NCBI GenBank assembly: GCA_004794655.1 | Contig: SMMW01000089.1 | Coordinates: forward strand, 40,001 to 104,000 | Direction of reading: 5' to 3' | Length of the DNA stretch: 64,000 nt | Source: Marisa cornuarietis | Lineage: Eukaryota; Mollusca; Gastropoda; Architaenioglossa; Ampullariidae | Shown here: positions 34,917 through 47,100 of the stretch, piece by piece | Numbering within the stretch: the first letter of the stretch is position 1 | Layout of the letters: each line of letters begins with the position of its first letter | Notes under the pieces: generated by a model | Seen by the model: only the letters and a program-made list of their open reading frames with translations | Databases searched by the model: none | Told to the model about the DNA's origin: nothing | Made by a program: the position numbers and the translations under genes

Positions 34917-35986
34917 CTGTAAACATACACGCACGCACAAACACAAGCAAACACAATGTATACCCCCAAAGCACATTTATCCATACGTACAGAAAAACAC
35001 AAACTGCAATTATGTTCAATTAGAAACAAAAAGTCCCTCTACACCCAAATTGTGTCACTAAAAGAAACGATACAGGATATCTATCAATTAATAAAAGTAT
35101 TCTGTATGAATTGTTTATCATGGAAACGTGAAACACCACAAATGACAATTAACCCAACAAAAAGCAGTTCTAGAGTAGAGATCGAGACAACTATACTGGG
35201 TGTATTTGAAATAAATCACAGGTACCTAAAATACTTTCCCACCGTGAACGTATACTGATATACTGTATTTATCATGCTATAGTAGCACTTTTACAGAACC
35301 GGAGATACCTACACAAATACAACTGTACGTGTTCGAGCCCGAGGGTTCCCAAGTCTCAAACACACCAAAGGCACATGGCGATAGTGATGGCGATGACGAA
35401 CGACTTCATATTAATATTTTCATTACTTGAGTCTGTTTTCACTGCACATGGTTTTTGTAAATTTTGTTCAAAGTAGCTCCACAATTTCGGGACAGAAAAA
35501 TACACTTCCTAAAATCTTCACATCAGGCAAATTTAATTTATAATACTTCTAAAATGATACACAATCCATAATTCGCATTCTGTCAAAACCTTATAGACTT
35601 AAACAGATGGAAAAAAGACTAAGCCTCATCTCAACCATTTCTACTTTGTAATTAAATTACTATTTTGATAAATCTGGTCAGGACTTCATAATACAGCCCT
35701 TAGGAAAACGGACAGAATCTCCCAAGAACGCAAAAACCACGAAGATTCATTTTTCCTTTCTTGCCACTTATCTTTACATTTTTTAAAAGTAGAACCTCTC
35801 TCTGAAGCTGTTACATGAAAGGAAAGCGTGATAGGAGACGATCTCATCCACACACACATCTACGCATTTCCACGCCCACGGACACACCCACTAAACTAGT
35901 GATCCACTCATTCCTTTTCTAGACAGACAGGCAGCCCGGCAGTTAGCCTGCGTCTCACTCTATCTTACTTTTTAATTGTCACGTAC
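34917..35986 (-). other. Unit C intron between FReD-3 and FReD-4
   Basis: 1.07 kb. Both ends align with the unit A intron. The block 35,270-35,395 is inverted relative to unit A. Confidence 0.65.
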
Positions 35987-36151
35987 CCGCGTTACCCGAG
36001 TAGCCGGAGACGGTAAGTCTGTAGTTTGTCTCAGGACCACCCACACTGAATGACGAGTACTCAGCATAGTGATGTTCTCCATTCACCTCGCGAAGGTCTA
36101 CACGCAGTCGGGTGGGTCTCGCTTTGGTCAGCCTGTGAAGCCTGGACAAGC
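35987..36151 (-). CDS. Unit C exon FReD-3
   Basis: 165 nt, phase 1 to 1, with acceptor 'tctcag' and donor 'gtacgt'. It encodes 'GLSRLHRLTKARPTRLRVDL' to 'YRLTVSGYSGNA'. Confidence 0.88.
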
Positions 36152-36379
36152 CTGAGATAAGACATGGCAATTATCTCAAATTAAGAGATAAATCAGACAA
36201 TCAAATATTTTTATTTTTTTTCTCAAAAGTTCTTAGAAACCACAGAAGTATTGCTTGTCGATAACTTAGCCGGTTAGTTTGCTATATAAAGCTAAAAATT
36301 ATAATATCATTCTTAGACTTAAGAGGATAAAAAATCCAGTGCCTCAATACATTTAATTTTCATTACTTAATTGTGTATA

Positions 36380-36800
36380 CTACTACTACAACTACTACTG
36401 ATAATAATAAAGCGTATTTTCATGTAAACACGAGCTAAATGCGCTGCACACACAAAAAGTAAACAAATTAACGACAGTGAACCATACAGAACCATACAGA
36501 ATCACAAGCATCATAAACAAAAACAGCAGTAAACAGATAACGCCATTACTCGATGAAGAATTAAGAAGTGAACAGAACTGTCTTATTAAGCAAGACATGT
36601 CTGGAAGTGAAAGGTTTTCAGGCAGTATTGCGAGGCTTCGAAGGTAGGCACAGGCCGAAGAGAGGGAAGAAGAGCATTTCAAGCAGTGGGGCCAGAGAAG
36701 GACAAGGAGCGTCTTCCGAATTTCTCCGTCGGGTGCTTGTACCAGGAAGGACAACAGACTAGGGTGGTAAAGTGTCCACACAGAGACACACACATACGTT
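36380..36800 (-). mobile_element. LINE 3' remnant in intron of unit C
   Basis: Orthologous to the insertion at 25,380-25,830. The minus strand reads 'LLPSLRPVPTFEAS' and 'LKTFHFQTCLA', a decayed RT C-terminus, with (TAC)n/(TAA)n on the tail side. Confidence 0.7.
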
Positions 36801-37309
36801 CAAAAATACAGATATATAGTTACATTTACAAACATAGCGATACCTAATGAAAATTGTATAAAATTATTATTATGACACAGAGACACGAATATATGGATGT
36901 TTAAGGACACTTTCACAACTTATATGCTTATTCTTAACATCACAAAATAATATTTTAGCTTAAAATGTTTTAGCTAATGTACATTAATTATCATTGATAA
37001 TTAATGTTAATAAAATCCCGAAAAAATCGATACCCTGCAATCAGATAATCCAACAAAAAAAGAAAAGAAAAATAAAGACATTATATACAACTGGTTTACG
37101 CGCTTTCCAGCACAGACGGCCAAGGTGATACTCCACTGGTAATGTACCTCCGGGATATTAAGCAAAATCCGTCCCAGAAACAACATAATAAAGCAGAATA
37201 CTTGATAAGAGTCTAAATTTGAATGTATAAACCAATGTTGACATTACAATTATGCAGTTGGAAGAAAGATAAGTCAAGAGAATGAGAGAGCTATGTCCAC
37301 CAGTCTTAC

Positions 37310-37406
37310 CCAGCCAAAACTCCCCGGTGTTGTTACCAAAGCCGTTTACATAGTCCTCCCAGTTCCTGTAGAAGTTAACTGAGCCGTCGCGACGTCTGTG
37401 GAAAAC
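37310..37406 (-). CDS. Unit C exon FReD-2 with damaged splice acceptor
   Basis: 97 nt, encoding 'VFHRRRDGSVNFYRNWEDYV' to 'GNNTGEFWLG', with donor 'gtaaga'. The bases before the exon read TTCAA where unit B has TTCAG. The nearest AG is shifted one base into the exon, and using it would change the frame. Confidence 0.82.
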
Positions 37407-37705
37407 TTGAAAATAACACAAGTTCACAGGTCGTTACTATGGCTACCACAGCGCAGCATAGTCGATAGTATTTGACACTAATCACACAGTTTCATGAGGT
37501 CGTAAAAACGACGATTACTGTGATTATCCTTGTACATTTCCCGGTTTTGATAAAAATATGTGAACCTGTTGTAATGGTGACATTCACGTGAACACAGACA
37601 TATTCCTGGTTCTGATAACAAGTGTTAAACAACAGACGAGCCGACGATATACAAAGTTTTAGCAAAAGCAGAGTATTATTAGTTATTTTAATATTTCTGA
37701 CTTAC

Positions 37706-37963
37706 CTGCAACACGACACGCAGTCTCGGTTTCTTTGAGGAGTGTGCTTAAAGGACAGAGACATCTACCTGACAAACATTGACTGAATGTGTCAGGACAG
37801 TCCATGTTGTTGTTACACAGTAAGTTGTACCACTCATGGTATGAGACGAACTTCGTTAGGCAGGATCTCTGGTAGTGGGTCCAGCCTTTACTTGTCTTAG
37901 GATACCACCCTGAGGGAGACTGGCGCGAGGTGACGTCATGGAGCAGACAGAGGCCTCCTGCGG
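37706..37963 (-). CDS. Unit C exon EB2
   Basis: 258 nt, phase 1 to 1, with acceptor 'gtgccag' and donor 'gtaagt'. It encodes 'AGGLCLLHDVTSRQSPSGWY', 'GWTHYQRSC' and a Cys-rich tail 'CLSGRCLCPL'. The length equals that of the unit A exon. Confidence 0.86.
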
Positions 37964-38968
37964 CTGGCACGGGAGATAGAAAGAGGCAACCGAACATGAA
38001 AATAATATTTTAATTTAAGAATATTGATAGCAAGTTATTATTTCTAGAAACATTTCTCTTTTACTCAAAATGTTTCAACAAAACGCATTATACATACTTG
38101 TATATTTGTAATTCTTTTTTTCTTTCTTTACACTGGGAGCATGGCTGTCAGAGACTAGTTTTACAATGATTTCAAAGTGAACAGTTTTCCCCATTTCTGC
38201 TGTGGTGCCCCATCTTTGCTAGTGTAGAGTTCTGATGCTAGAGTTATGTGCCTGTCTCTTTCGCAGTGTGCAGACCTGCAGGACTTACTCATAAGATATG
38301 TGGACTTATGTATGATTAGCGATACAATTGTACTGCATGCTCTAGAATACTTGTATAGCAAAGCTGTTATACACAGGCGTGTAATGGTCAGCCATGTTTT
38401 AATATCACCTAGTGGACAGGTGTGTCTCACTGGCCTCCACAACTCTCTCTCCTTAGTCGTAGGGCGCCAGTGAATACGATCAGTGTACGACTACCCAACA
38501 TATTGTTTATGGCCTCCAGGAGTTTTACGGAAATTCTTGAACAGAATCTGGCTGTTTCTCAGTGATTGTAAAACTAACATGACGATCTTACTACAATAAT
38601 TTTTATATTTTCTAGTGATTCTAGAACTAACACCATACAACTGTAAACACATCCATGTCATTCGTAAATGGCCCCACCTTAATGGTGGAGAAAGTTGCTA
38701 TAGAATTTATTATTATTATTATTTATTATTATTATTATTTGAACACGCGCAATTTTATAATGTCATTTAATTTCACATACTTTGTTTTATAAATACTAAA
38801 TATATTCAGTATTCATTTTGCATAAAAATCTGTAAACCATGGAGTGTTAATTTTACTCCAAGGCATTTTTTTGTAATTTATTAAGACTCTACTAACTGTA
38901 AAAGATAAAATAGAAAGACAAAACATTTTGACCTTTAATGCTGACTTTACTTATTAAGCGTGCTATAG

Positions 38969-39037
<69 letters not shown>

Positions 39038-39148
39038 CGACATATAAAAACCTAATTTAAACGTGTAGCAGTGCTAAAGTACACAGTATCCCTCGATCTT
39101 TAAGATCACCTTTGTATACCAATGTTCGAAGAATGTTGTCATACAAAC
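37964..39148 (-). other. Unit C intron between PAN and EB2
   Basis: No coding sequence recognised. It holds an (ATT)n tract at 38,702-38,742 and a (CA)n tract at 38,972-39,034. Confidence 0.55.
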
Positions 39149-39301
39149 CTCTGAAATCAAAGGTGAGGCAGCGCCTTGTACTCAGACACAGGTTCTTGCA
39201 GTCTTCCAGACAGAGTCCATCCCGGACCTCAAGACTGTGTCCCCTTATACCGCTGTCTGGATACTCCATGAAGGTCTTGTGCAAGTCGGTTGTGCTGCAT
39301 G
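39149..39301 (-). CDS. Unit C exon PAN/apple-like module
   Basis: 153 nt, phase 1 to 1, with acceptor 'atattag' and donor 'gtttgt'. It encodes 'CSTTDLHKTFMEYPDSGIRG', then 'CLEDCKNLCLSTRRCLTFDF'. It has the PAN Cys spacing and one more Cys than unit A. Confidence 0.84.
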
Positions 39302-39598
39302 CTAATATAAACAACAGTGAGCAACAGATATTTACACTTTAAATTAAAATAAACAGGTTTTTGACGTATTTCAAACAACACTCAGATTCAAGTGAATAAA
39401 TGTCTTCTTTTTTGCCTACATATTTTCTTTCATTTTATTTTATATTCTCTCTCCCAATGTGGCTACATTGTTTTAACAGTTATTCATTTCACATGCAAAA
39501 ATCATACAAAAGCTCTTCCATCCTTAAGTTTAACAAGGAGAAAACGAAATTTATTTTCTTGGCGTCAGCCCTATCCCACGGTACCATTTCCCACTCAC

Positions 39599-39765
39599 TG
39601 GCAGAGCACATATAATAATTTGCTGAGAAGAAAAATCCTGGTTGGCAGAGACACTTGTCCATGTAGCACAAAGTGTTTGTCTGACCACAGTCCTCGTCTG
39701 TCACACAGCTTGTGTTGGTCCAGTCTTTTGGCTTGCTGAAGTTGGCAGGGCACTCCGACTTTCCC
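39599..39765 (-). CDS. Unit C exon EB1
   Basis: 167 nt, phase 2 to 1, with acceptor 'cataag' and donor 'gtgagt'. It encodes 'GKSECPANFSKPKDWTNTSC', then 'CVTDEDCGQTNTLCYMDKC' and 'LCQPGFFFS'. It is ten codons longer than in unit A at its N-terminal side. Confidence 0.84.
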
Positions 39766-40660
39766 CTTATGAAAATTATTAATAATTTAAAGTTATCCAT
39801 TAGCAGTAGTCACTTTTGTTCTAAGTTTAACAACCCCTCCCTCTACAAAAACCATAAGACAAAAGTAAAAAAAAACTATGACTTCTAAGGATTTATTATT
39901 GTGAAACAAATATTAAAAAAATTGTCTCATTAGTGTTATATCTTCATTTTACAATAATGTTTAAGCAACGTTACTCGATGACTCTCCTCTTTGCCACATT
40001 CATATTATATACGGCATATATACTTTACTTCTATATATGTTTAGATGACTTTATCCTTTGCTATATTCATATTGTACACGGCATTTATATTTTACTTCTA
40101 TTTATGTTTATGTTTATAAAATATAACAGCTCAACGACCCTAGTGCTGTTGAATAACCAAATAGAGAATAGTTTTATACGACAGTATTCGTACATCGAAG
40201 GTGACCCCCCAATATCTGTGTCAATTTAAACTGTCTTGGAGACCATCATGTGTGACACCCTTAATAAAGGTCATCACACTTCCATTTCCATCATTAGACA
40301 TTTTGCTGGCGACTGTATGCTTTGATTACAATACAATTCACTATAAGACACCTTTATTAATCCTTGTTTGTCTTCAAATGTTACTATTGCTTAATACATT
40401 TCGCATTACATGACACCTCAAGCATGTCATTAAATATAAGCAGACATGAAAATCAGAAAGACCGGGCGCTCCAGTAATCGTGCAGGAGTTTGAGACAATA
40501 AACAAAAGAGAAACATGTCACTAAAACAGATATAAGTCTTTTCTCAATACTCTTCCTTATTTACATACTATTTAGACGCCTGACAGGGCAGGTATTTGAC
40601 TTTTTTATTGGTTACATAAAGTCTTTTGCATGTATTGTCTGCCAGAAGTCAAGAACTAAC
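39766..40660 (-). other. Unit C intron 1
   Basis: AT-rich, with no exon or element recognised. Unlike unit A intron 1, it has no 24-bp satellite. Confidence 0.55.
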
Positions 40661-40725
40661 CTGTCATACCTCTGTGTCAGAAGACAAGGAGACACGAACA
40701 GGAAAAATAAGACGAATTGTAGCAT
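40661..40725 (-). CDS. Unit C exon 1: start codon and signal peptide
   Basis: 65 nt from ATG to a phase 2 donor 'gttagt'. It encodes 'MLQFVLFFLFVSPCLL' followed by 'TQRYDR' across the junction, a typical secretory signal. The ATG is the first in frame. A possible acceptor 'tcaacag' lies just upstream, so a non-coding 5' exon is possible. Confidence 0.8.
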
Positions 40726-40894
40726 TTGTATCCACCTGTTGAACACCTGTAACCATGTAAAGTGCAAGTCCCATTAGTCTTTCTCGTACAGTATTATATT
40801 GCGATATTAAAAGAAATAAGTACAGTAGGTACTACTAGTAATAAAAAACTAATTATAAAAATTTGACAAACATAAACCTTAAAGACATACTCAA

Positions 40895-41030
40895 ATAGAA
40901 GCGAGAGCCAGAACTTTAGAAAGAAAATTCTCCTTGGAAATTTCCGTCGTCTCCCCTGGGACTAGAAAGAGGAAGGGACTGATTTATGGCGCTAGGGCCG
41001 TGTGAGTGAAGCGATCGTCAGTCCGGTTAC
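40895..41030. repeat. Dispersed repeat shared with 63,520-63,665
   Basis: Shared blocks include 'gaaattctcc', 'ttccgtc.tct' and 'gaagggactga.t..tggcgc'. It is short, non-coding and possibly SINE-like. It lies just upstream of the unit C start. Confidence 0.55.
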
Positions 41031-41244
41031 AACTAGAGGGATGGCAACTCAATCCTCGAAAACAAGCGGACAAATGATGACTGATGCTGAATGCAATGAC
41101 GTGAGTAAGCCCATCAAGACTACCGTGTACGAGAATACAAACGGGGTCAAGATGTCTGGTGTTTATATAAGACTGAGTACTGATAATCAAATACGCTATT
41201 GGCTGACAGTGAGGTTCAAATCTGTTATTGGCTTACAGTGATAT

Positions 41245-42317
41245 TGAAATATGCTATTTGCCTACAAGCGTACGTTTCGAGTCCTGTGTTTAGAAGTCGT
41301 AGTATGTGTAAAGCTTGTGATGCAAAGACTGTTGATGTCTGACACAAAGTAGAAAAAGGTAAAAAATAAAAACAAGAACATAAAACAAAAATAAAAAAGC
41401 AAAGCAGCTTCTTTCATTGAAAATAAATTTGTCAATTCAATCTTACTTTTAACAAACTCCAAAAGTGATTTTAATTTGTAATTAACAAATAATGCGGTAT
41501 AATTTTTCGCTGCTATCTAAATTTTGTTAGCTATCGTACTTACCAATACAGAAAAAGTTGTTCTGATATCTTTCGACAAGCATTCGGCTCCCAGGATCTG
41601 CTGTCGTTCCAAATCAGCGGCTTAAATATTCTTTCATTAATGGATGATTGTTGATGATAGGATTAGTCGTATGTAGCAGAAGAGCGTTCTCTCCATACCC
41701 ACCAATCGAAAAACACTTCTTTCGACGAGGATGAGAAACAAGAGGATTAACAGAAACAACGGACGACAGCCGCCACACAAATACGGACTTTGTCTGTAAA
41801 CCTCTGTTGATCCACGTTTTGCAGTAAAATGTCGGCGCATTTGTTATCTTGTTATGGTATCGTAAATATACCAAAGACACTGAAATTCGAGATGTCAGAC
41901 TGTCCCCACTTCGTCTCCTGTGTCGCCACGTGTTCTGTTTTGATTGGTGGTTTTACTGTCGTTGTATCGTGAGGCCGATCTGACTAATGACTTATACTAT
42001 CAGCTTACAGTGCTTATGCGGCCGAGAGCGATTATTCAGGCTTGAATGTCTTCGTGCACCTGATTTTATGAGTGATAGGAGAGTCGACACTAATCCTCAT
42101 AAAACAAAGAGAATATGGTCTAGCTAGGGTTGTAACAGATGTTACATATGACGCCCATGAAGCAGCGAGCATGTGGTGTCTCTTTGGAACAGAACTTCAC
42201 AGTTTCATAAACAATGCGCAACAACTTAAAATACACAAGCAAGCAAGTCTTTTTCATCTGTTCATCTGTTATTATTCCGTGTCTGTTTGTTGATACCTGT
42301 TATATCCAACACATACA

Positions 42318-42359
<42 letters not shown>

Positions 42360-42945
42360 CGGAATTAATCCATATCTTACTAATATTAACATAACTATCA
42401 GAAAAGAGATAATGTTATTGTTTTTAATCACAAAACCCGATCTTTGAGATGCGTTCAAAGCAAGCGATGATTTGTTAAAGTAAAGATTTTGCCTATTTGG
42501 TCTTTTTAAAAAACAAATTGACATGTCTTATTTAATTTTTTGTATAGAGAATTTTCAGCGCTAATTTACGAAATTGTACTCATATTTTAGCAACAAATGA
42601 TTGCAGTTTAGCTTTTCAAGTTATTTTCTATAGATTTTCCTTGACAGATGTCTTAAGGAGCTAAGGTTCAGCATTTCCTTCTGGCCATGTTCAACACGTG
42701 TCTACAGTTAGAAAATACATATAGTAATACACACCATAATCAAAGCGAGGTCAAAACGTGGAATTCATAAACCGCAACATTACTCGTGTCTACGGTACGA
42801 CAATCGATCTCCAATAGGTGCCCATCAATACACAAGATCGCCCCTCGCATAGGTAGCTTTAAATTACAAATAGTCTGAACTGAAATCTCTGTTAAGTAAA
42901 ACAATAGGTTGTACAACCTTCGTACATAAGGAACTGATAACTTAC
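41245..42945. other. Intergenic, nothing recognised
   Basis: No coding or repeat family identified apart from (TA)n(GA)n at about 42,318-42,358. Confidence 0.5.
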
Positions 42946-42949
42946 ATCA

Positions 42950-43835
42950 AAAGCTGAATGTTTCACTTAAGCCTTCCTGTCTGAACAACTGTAGCTCCCT
43001 GTGCCTGATAGTAATGATTGTGTTACACTGACTATTGCGCTGACTACAGTTGACATTCTGAACTGAGTTTAATAAATCTTATGTACACTTTCACGGCATC
43101 GGTACGACGAATAACACATACATAACACCTTGACAAGACCACACAGATGAAGGTGTAGTTAGATGTAGTTCAGATGAGCAACAGACACGTTTTACCTTCA
43201 GCTAAAATTACAGAGGTGGGGAGGAAACTCACTATCGCTTGTGACTCAGTGAATGTGTTTAGACAGACAGTCACATGGATCAATAAGTAAAACATCACAA
43301 GAGGTCAAATGAATACATGAATAACCGGATGACTGGATCACAAAACATCAGCTAGAGACATTACTTGTGGTGTGAAATATAGCAAACAGGAATGATACGC
43401 TATTTGATACAATGACAGAATAAAATTCCACTCCATCAGTTTTTGTACTTGTGTGAAGAGGTAAACTCCATAAAATGTGAGAAACAAAAATATAGAATGC
43501 TTTAAATTGAATTCAATTTCTGACAAAATGATCATACATAGTTCTGAAGTGCATTAAACTATGTGTTGTACGTTGTGAACTGCGCTAACATATTGATTCT
43601 TATGGTCTACATTATTATCAGTGTAGGTTTGAAGAGTTTAACAGACGACAATCGGTACAGGGGGGCACAACAAAGTGCTGCAGTTGGTTGAGTTTCATCG
43701 CGGTTATGTCCCTTCCGTCATTTCGAGCGACGTTTATGCTGACGGACGATAACTGACGATGTTTAAACCCACCTGGCTTGTAGTGACTGTGAGAGAAAAG
43801 TGTTATACGCTGTAAACCAACAAGCTCCATAAGCA
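42950..43835. repeat. Segmental duplicate partner (28,955-29,245 and 31,530-32,085)
   Basis: The uninterrupted copy of a ~0.9-kb segment upstream of unit C. The copy upstream of unit B is split by a 2.3-kb insertion with the THAP fragment. It supports a large tandem duplication that included the 5' flank of the FReD gene. Confidence 0.72.
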
Positions 43836-43838
43836 CGC

Positions 43839-43881
<43 letters not shown>

Positions 43882-44679
43882 GATCGATTTGTAATAGCTA
43901 TAACATTAAAAACCTTTTTTTGGTCTAACTTGACCGTTTATTAAAGATTTTGCTCCTTGTTCTCATTGTTACCTAAATCACTTATACGCAATAATATCTG
44001 CTTATATATAACTACATTATATTATAATAATATCTATCAAACACATAAATAACATCTAAGACGTACTTTTTCAGGCGGTGTCGCGTCTTAACTTCGTTAT
44101 GACCCCCTTGTCCTTTATTGCAGTTAGCTTTTGCTCTGTATGTATTTTTTTTTAGTTTTTAGAACTGAGCCCACTTCCCAAGTAAAACTGCCTACTGGGA
44201 TTAATAAAGTGGGCCTTTTGTCTTTTGTCTGTATTATTTCTAATTGGAAATGCTCAGTGGCAGTATTGATACAAAAATAGGCGACTGAAGGTTTTTTTTT
44301 GTTCACCTAAGGTTTACAGAAAATAAACATAATACAGATAAATGTTGATCAAGGTAGACTGATAGCTTCTACAACCTAATCTCTTGTGCGTTTTCTAAGT
44401 TTAATGAGGTGCAAACTTTTACTTTTAATTAAAGAAATAGAGGCAACCGTGAAGCAGAGGGGTAAAGGAAATCTCCCTCTCTCGGAGTGTTTTAAGGACG
44501 AATGGCTCAACCAAGACACTCACACATGACAGTTGCGCGTTCTTTGAACAACAAAACAGGATTAAGCCATGTTTCAGTAAAGCAAAACACTGATCAGTCT
44601 CTGAAGTCAGGATGCGTGTGTATATCGTGTTATGTGACGGAACAAACACACATCGTCTGGTCATTAGTCATCCTCCCTC
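43836..44679. other. (AC)n tract and unassigned sequence
   Basis: (AC)n at 43,839-43,880. At 44,190-44,215, 'actgggattaataaagtggg' resembles a LINE 3' tail. No gene recognised. Confidence 0.45.
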
Positions 44680-46055
44680 TTGTCTCTCTCGCTGTAAGCC
44701 CATTAACCTTCTCTCTTTTAATCAACGAAGTGGCGGACCGCGTCCATTCACACGGTAAACACGGAGTACAACTCTTGCCTTGCCTCCAAGAAATATTCTG
44801 CCTCCTGTTTGCGGACGATGTTGCACTTATCTCGACGACACCCACAGGTCTCCAAAGCCAAATTACAAACCTAGAGCAGTGTTCAAAACATCTTGGGCTA
44901 GAAATTAACTTAGAGAAAACAAAAATCATGGTATTCAGAAAAGGAGGGCATCTATCAGAAAGTGAAAACTGGTATATTGGCCAAAATGAAATTGAAGTGG
45001 TAAACAGCTACAAGTAGGTTCTACTATAACCACAAAACTATCTCTTACGACTGCACTCCACGAAGTTGTCAAAAAAGGAAAAGCAAGAGTAGCTCAATTA
45101 TTGAAAACAATGTGGAGGGTAGGGAACCTGAATCCTAGTATCTTCTTCAAACTGTTTGATACCCAGATTTTACCTATTCTATTATATTCCTCTGAAGTCT
45201 TGCGTCTGACACCTTTCAATGACATTGAAAAGTTCATTTATTCGCTCTCAAAAGGTTTCTGTGCTTAAACATTAAAACTATTAACCATATGGTATACGGC
45301 GAGAGCGGGAGATACCCTCTATGTATCAACAGCACAATACGAGTTGTAAAATACTGGTTAAAACTTAACACCATGGACAGGTCCAGATTCCAAAACCAAG
45401 CTTACAACATGCAGCTCAGTCTAGGACTACTGTGGGCGATGGCAATAGAAGATACCCTGCAGAACTACGGATTTAGGCATGTGTGGGACTAATGAGGGGT
45501 AGGAGATGCCAGGGCCTTTATCTTGCTGCTCAAACAAAGATTGAAAGAAAAATTTGTACAGAAATGGACTGACAAAATGCAGTCGAGTGATAGGTACTTA
45601 GCCTACAGAGAGTTTAAAAAATAATTTAATCCAGAAAGGTATCTCTCAGTAATAAGCATAAAAAAGTTCAGAAATACTCTTATACGATTTAGACTAGGAA
45701 TTAGCGAAATAAATATTAATAACAGATATTCTAACACCTTCATCAAAAACTGCCCTTTTTGCCAAGATAGAACGGAAGATGAAGAACATTTTCTGCTAGA
45801 GTGCCATACCTATGTTGACATCAGGGTCAAGTACCTTGACGACGTTCGCTATGTTGCTGTCTCGAGGGGAAACAAACGAGATAAGAAATGTAGCGATGTA
45901 CATCTTCATTGCTCTAAAGAGACGCAACGAGATTGTTGGAAATACTTGACAATGTGACCCCATATGGTTGGACTTGCAGGACTGACCAACATGCAAAAGC
46001 AGGTTGGGGCCGATGGCCTAAATATGTGTGTGTGTGCGTGCGTGCGTGCGTTAGT
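44680..46055 (+). mobile_element. 5'-truncated LINE reverse transcriptase, frameshifted
   Basis: It starts within RT at 'LSPLTF'-like 'AVSPLTFSLLINEVADRV'. It has the active-site segment 'CLLFADDVALIS' (44,805-44,840) and 'LGLEINLEKTKIMVFRKG'. In another frame it continues 'LPILLYSSEVLRLTPFNDIE', then 'MVYGESGRYPLCINSTIRVV' and 'NYGFRHVW'. It ends with a zinc-knuckle-like 'CPFCQDRTEDEEHFLLEC'. The element terminates in 'gttggggccgatggcctaaa' and a (TG)n tail near 46,050. Frameshifts near 45,017, 45,270 and 45,490 and at least one stop make it inactive. Confidence 0.82.
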
Positions 46056-46534
46056 CAGGATTGTATGAGCGCGAGCTATTTTAGGGAAGAAGGAGTAAGA
46101 GAGGGCAATTGAAGAATGGTTGGTATGAGGGTAGGTGTTAAGTAATTAGAGAGGCTGAAAGGACATGAACGTATCATGTAATTCATGTTTTATATATATG
46201 AATGTTCCTTTTGATCGATGATAAAATTATATCTCACCCTTCTTTGAACGGGTCGTAGACCCATCAAATAAATATTTTCAGACTTATACCGCCTTACGTA
46301 CTGATTTGAAGTGTACTTTTTTATTCACTTTTTCTCACACGTCGTTTCGGAGATCGGAAACGTGATACAATTGTCCGGATAATTCGATGGGTGTCGATAC
46401 GTGTACGTTCACGTGCTTAAATACGTACGTGTACCTTTCTCTCTGTCTCTGTGGGTGTGTACAATATATATATATATATGTGTGCGTGTGTCTGTGTATG
46501 GAGGGGGTGTATAATATATATATAAATATAGATA

Positions 46535-46580
<46 letters not shown>

Positions 46581-47001
46581 TGTGTGTGTGGTAACCAGGA
46601 GCTTATCAGACCTTCCATGAAAGGTCAGTAGATAGCACATGTTATATACAACTTTATCGACATTTTATTCTGCTGATAGGATGCACGTTCATTTTAAGAT
46701 CAGCTATGACCATTGGATCATCATTCTATAAATTAAGTATGCAGCTTTAGTTGTTGTGCATATAAATGCATACTTGTGCGAACACTTGAGTGAGTGAGTG
46801 AGTGAGCGAGCGAGCGAGCGAGCGAGCGAGTGAGTGAGTGAGTGAGTGAGTGAGTGAGCGATCGAGCGAGCGAGTGAGTGAGTGAGTGAGTGAGTGAGTG
46901 AGTGAGTGAGTGAGTGAGTGAGTGAGTGAGTGAGTGAGTGAGAACGCGCGCAGTACCTGTGCACTCTTCTGGAGGTAGTACCAGTTGTAGACTTGCTGAT
47001 T
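46056..47001. repeat. Microsatellite-rich stretch with long (GAGT)n array
   Basis: (TA)n and (TG)n tracts lie at 46,464-46,578. A 155-bp GAGT/GAGC tetranucleotide array covers 46,788-46,942. The 3' UTR of the gene at 47,002-48,581 probably lies here. A minus-strand AATAAA occurs near 46,664-46,669. Confidence 0.75.
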
Positions 47002-47100
47002 TTAGTCATCATCGGCGGAGAAGTAGCCCAGGTAGTAGTCACCAACTCCCGCGTTTATCGCCACCTCCTTCTCCAAGAGGACCTGGCACAGCAGCACCGA
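47002..47100 (-). CDS. Novel secreted gene, exon 4
   Basis: Acceptor 'gatacag', phase 0. It encodes 'SVLLCQVLLEKEVAINAGVG' then 'DYYLGYFSADDD' and TAA. The codons after the stop read 'NQQVYNWYYLQKSAQ' before a GT. Confidence 0.58.
   Translation of the reverse strand, partial: SVLLCQVLLEKEVAINAGVGDYYLGYFSADDD

Larger units (their letters stand above)
34672..40725 (-). pseudogene. Unit C: PAN/EB-fibrinogen-domain secreted gene, lacking one FReD exon
   Basis: Seven exons are recognised: signal peptide with ATG, EB1, PAN, EB2, FReD-2, FReD-3 and FReD-4. Their order and lengths match unit A. The FReD-1 exon is absent: the intron matches unit B until about 37,619, then jumps to EB2. EB2 ends in phase 1 and FReD-2 starts in phase 0, so a direct join is out of frame. 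The FReD-2 acceptor is also mutated (CAA where unit B has CAG). The 5' half, from signal peptide to EB2, is intact and could be expressed. As a complete FReD protein the unit is broken. The alternatives are an exon lying in an assembly gap or a transcript that borrows exons from unit B. Confidence 0.72.

Noticed and set aside
46704..47045. Ser-Leu-Thr-His repeat protein
   Set aside because: It is the translation of the (GAGT)n array next to the last exon of the novel secreted gene, in another frame.
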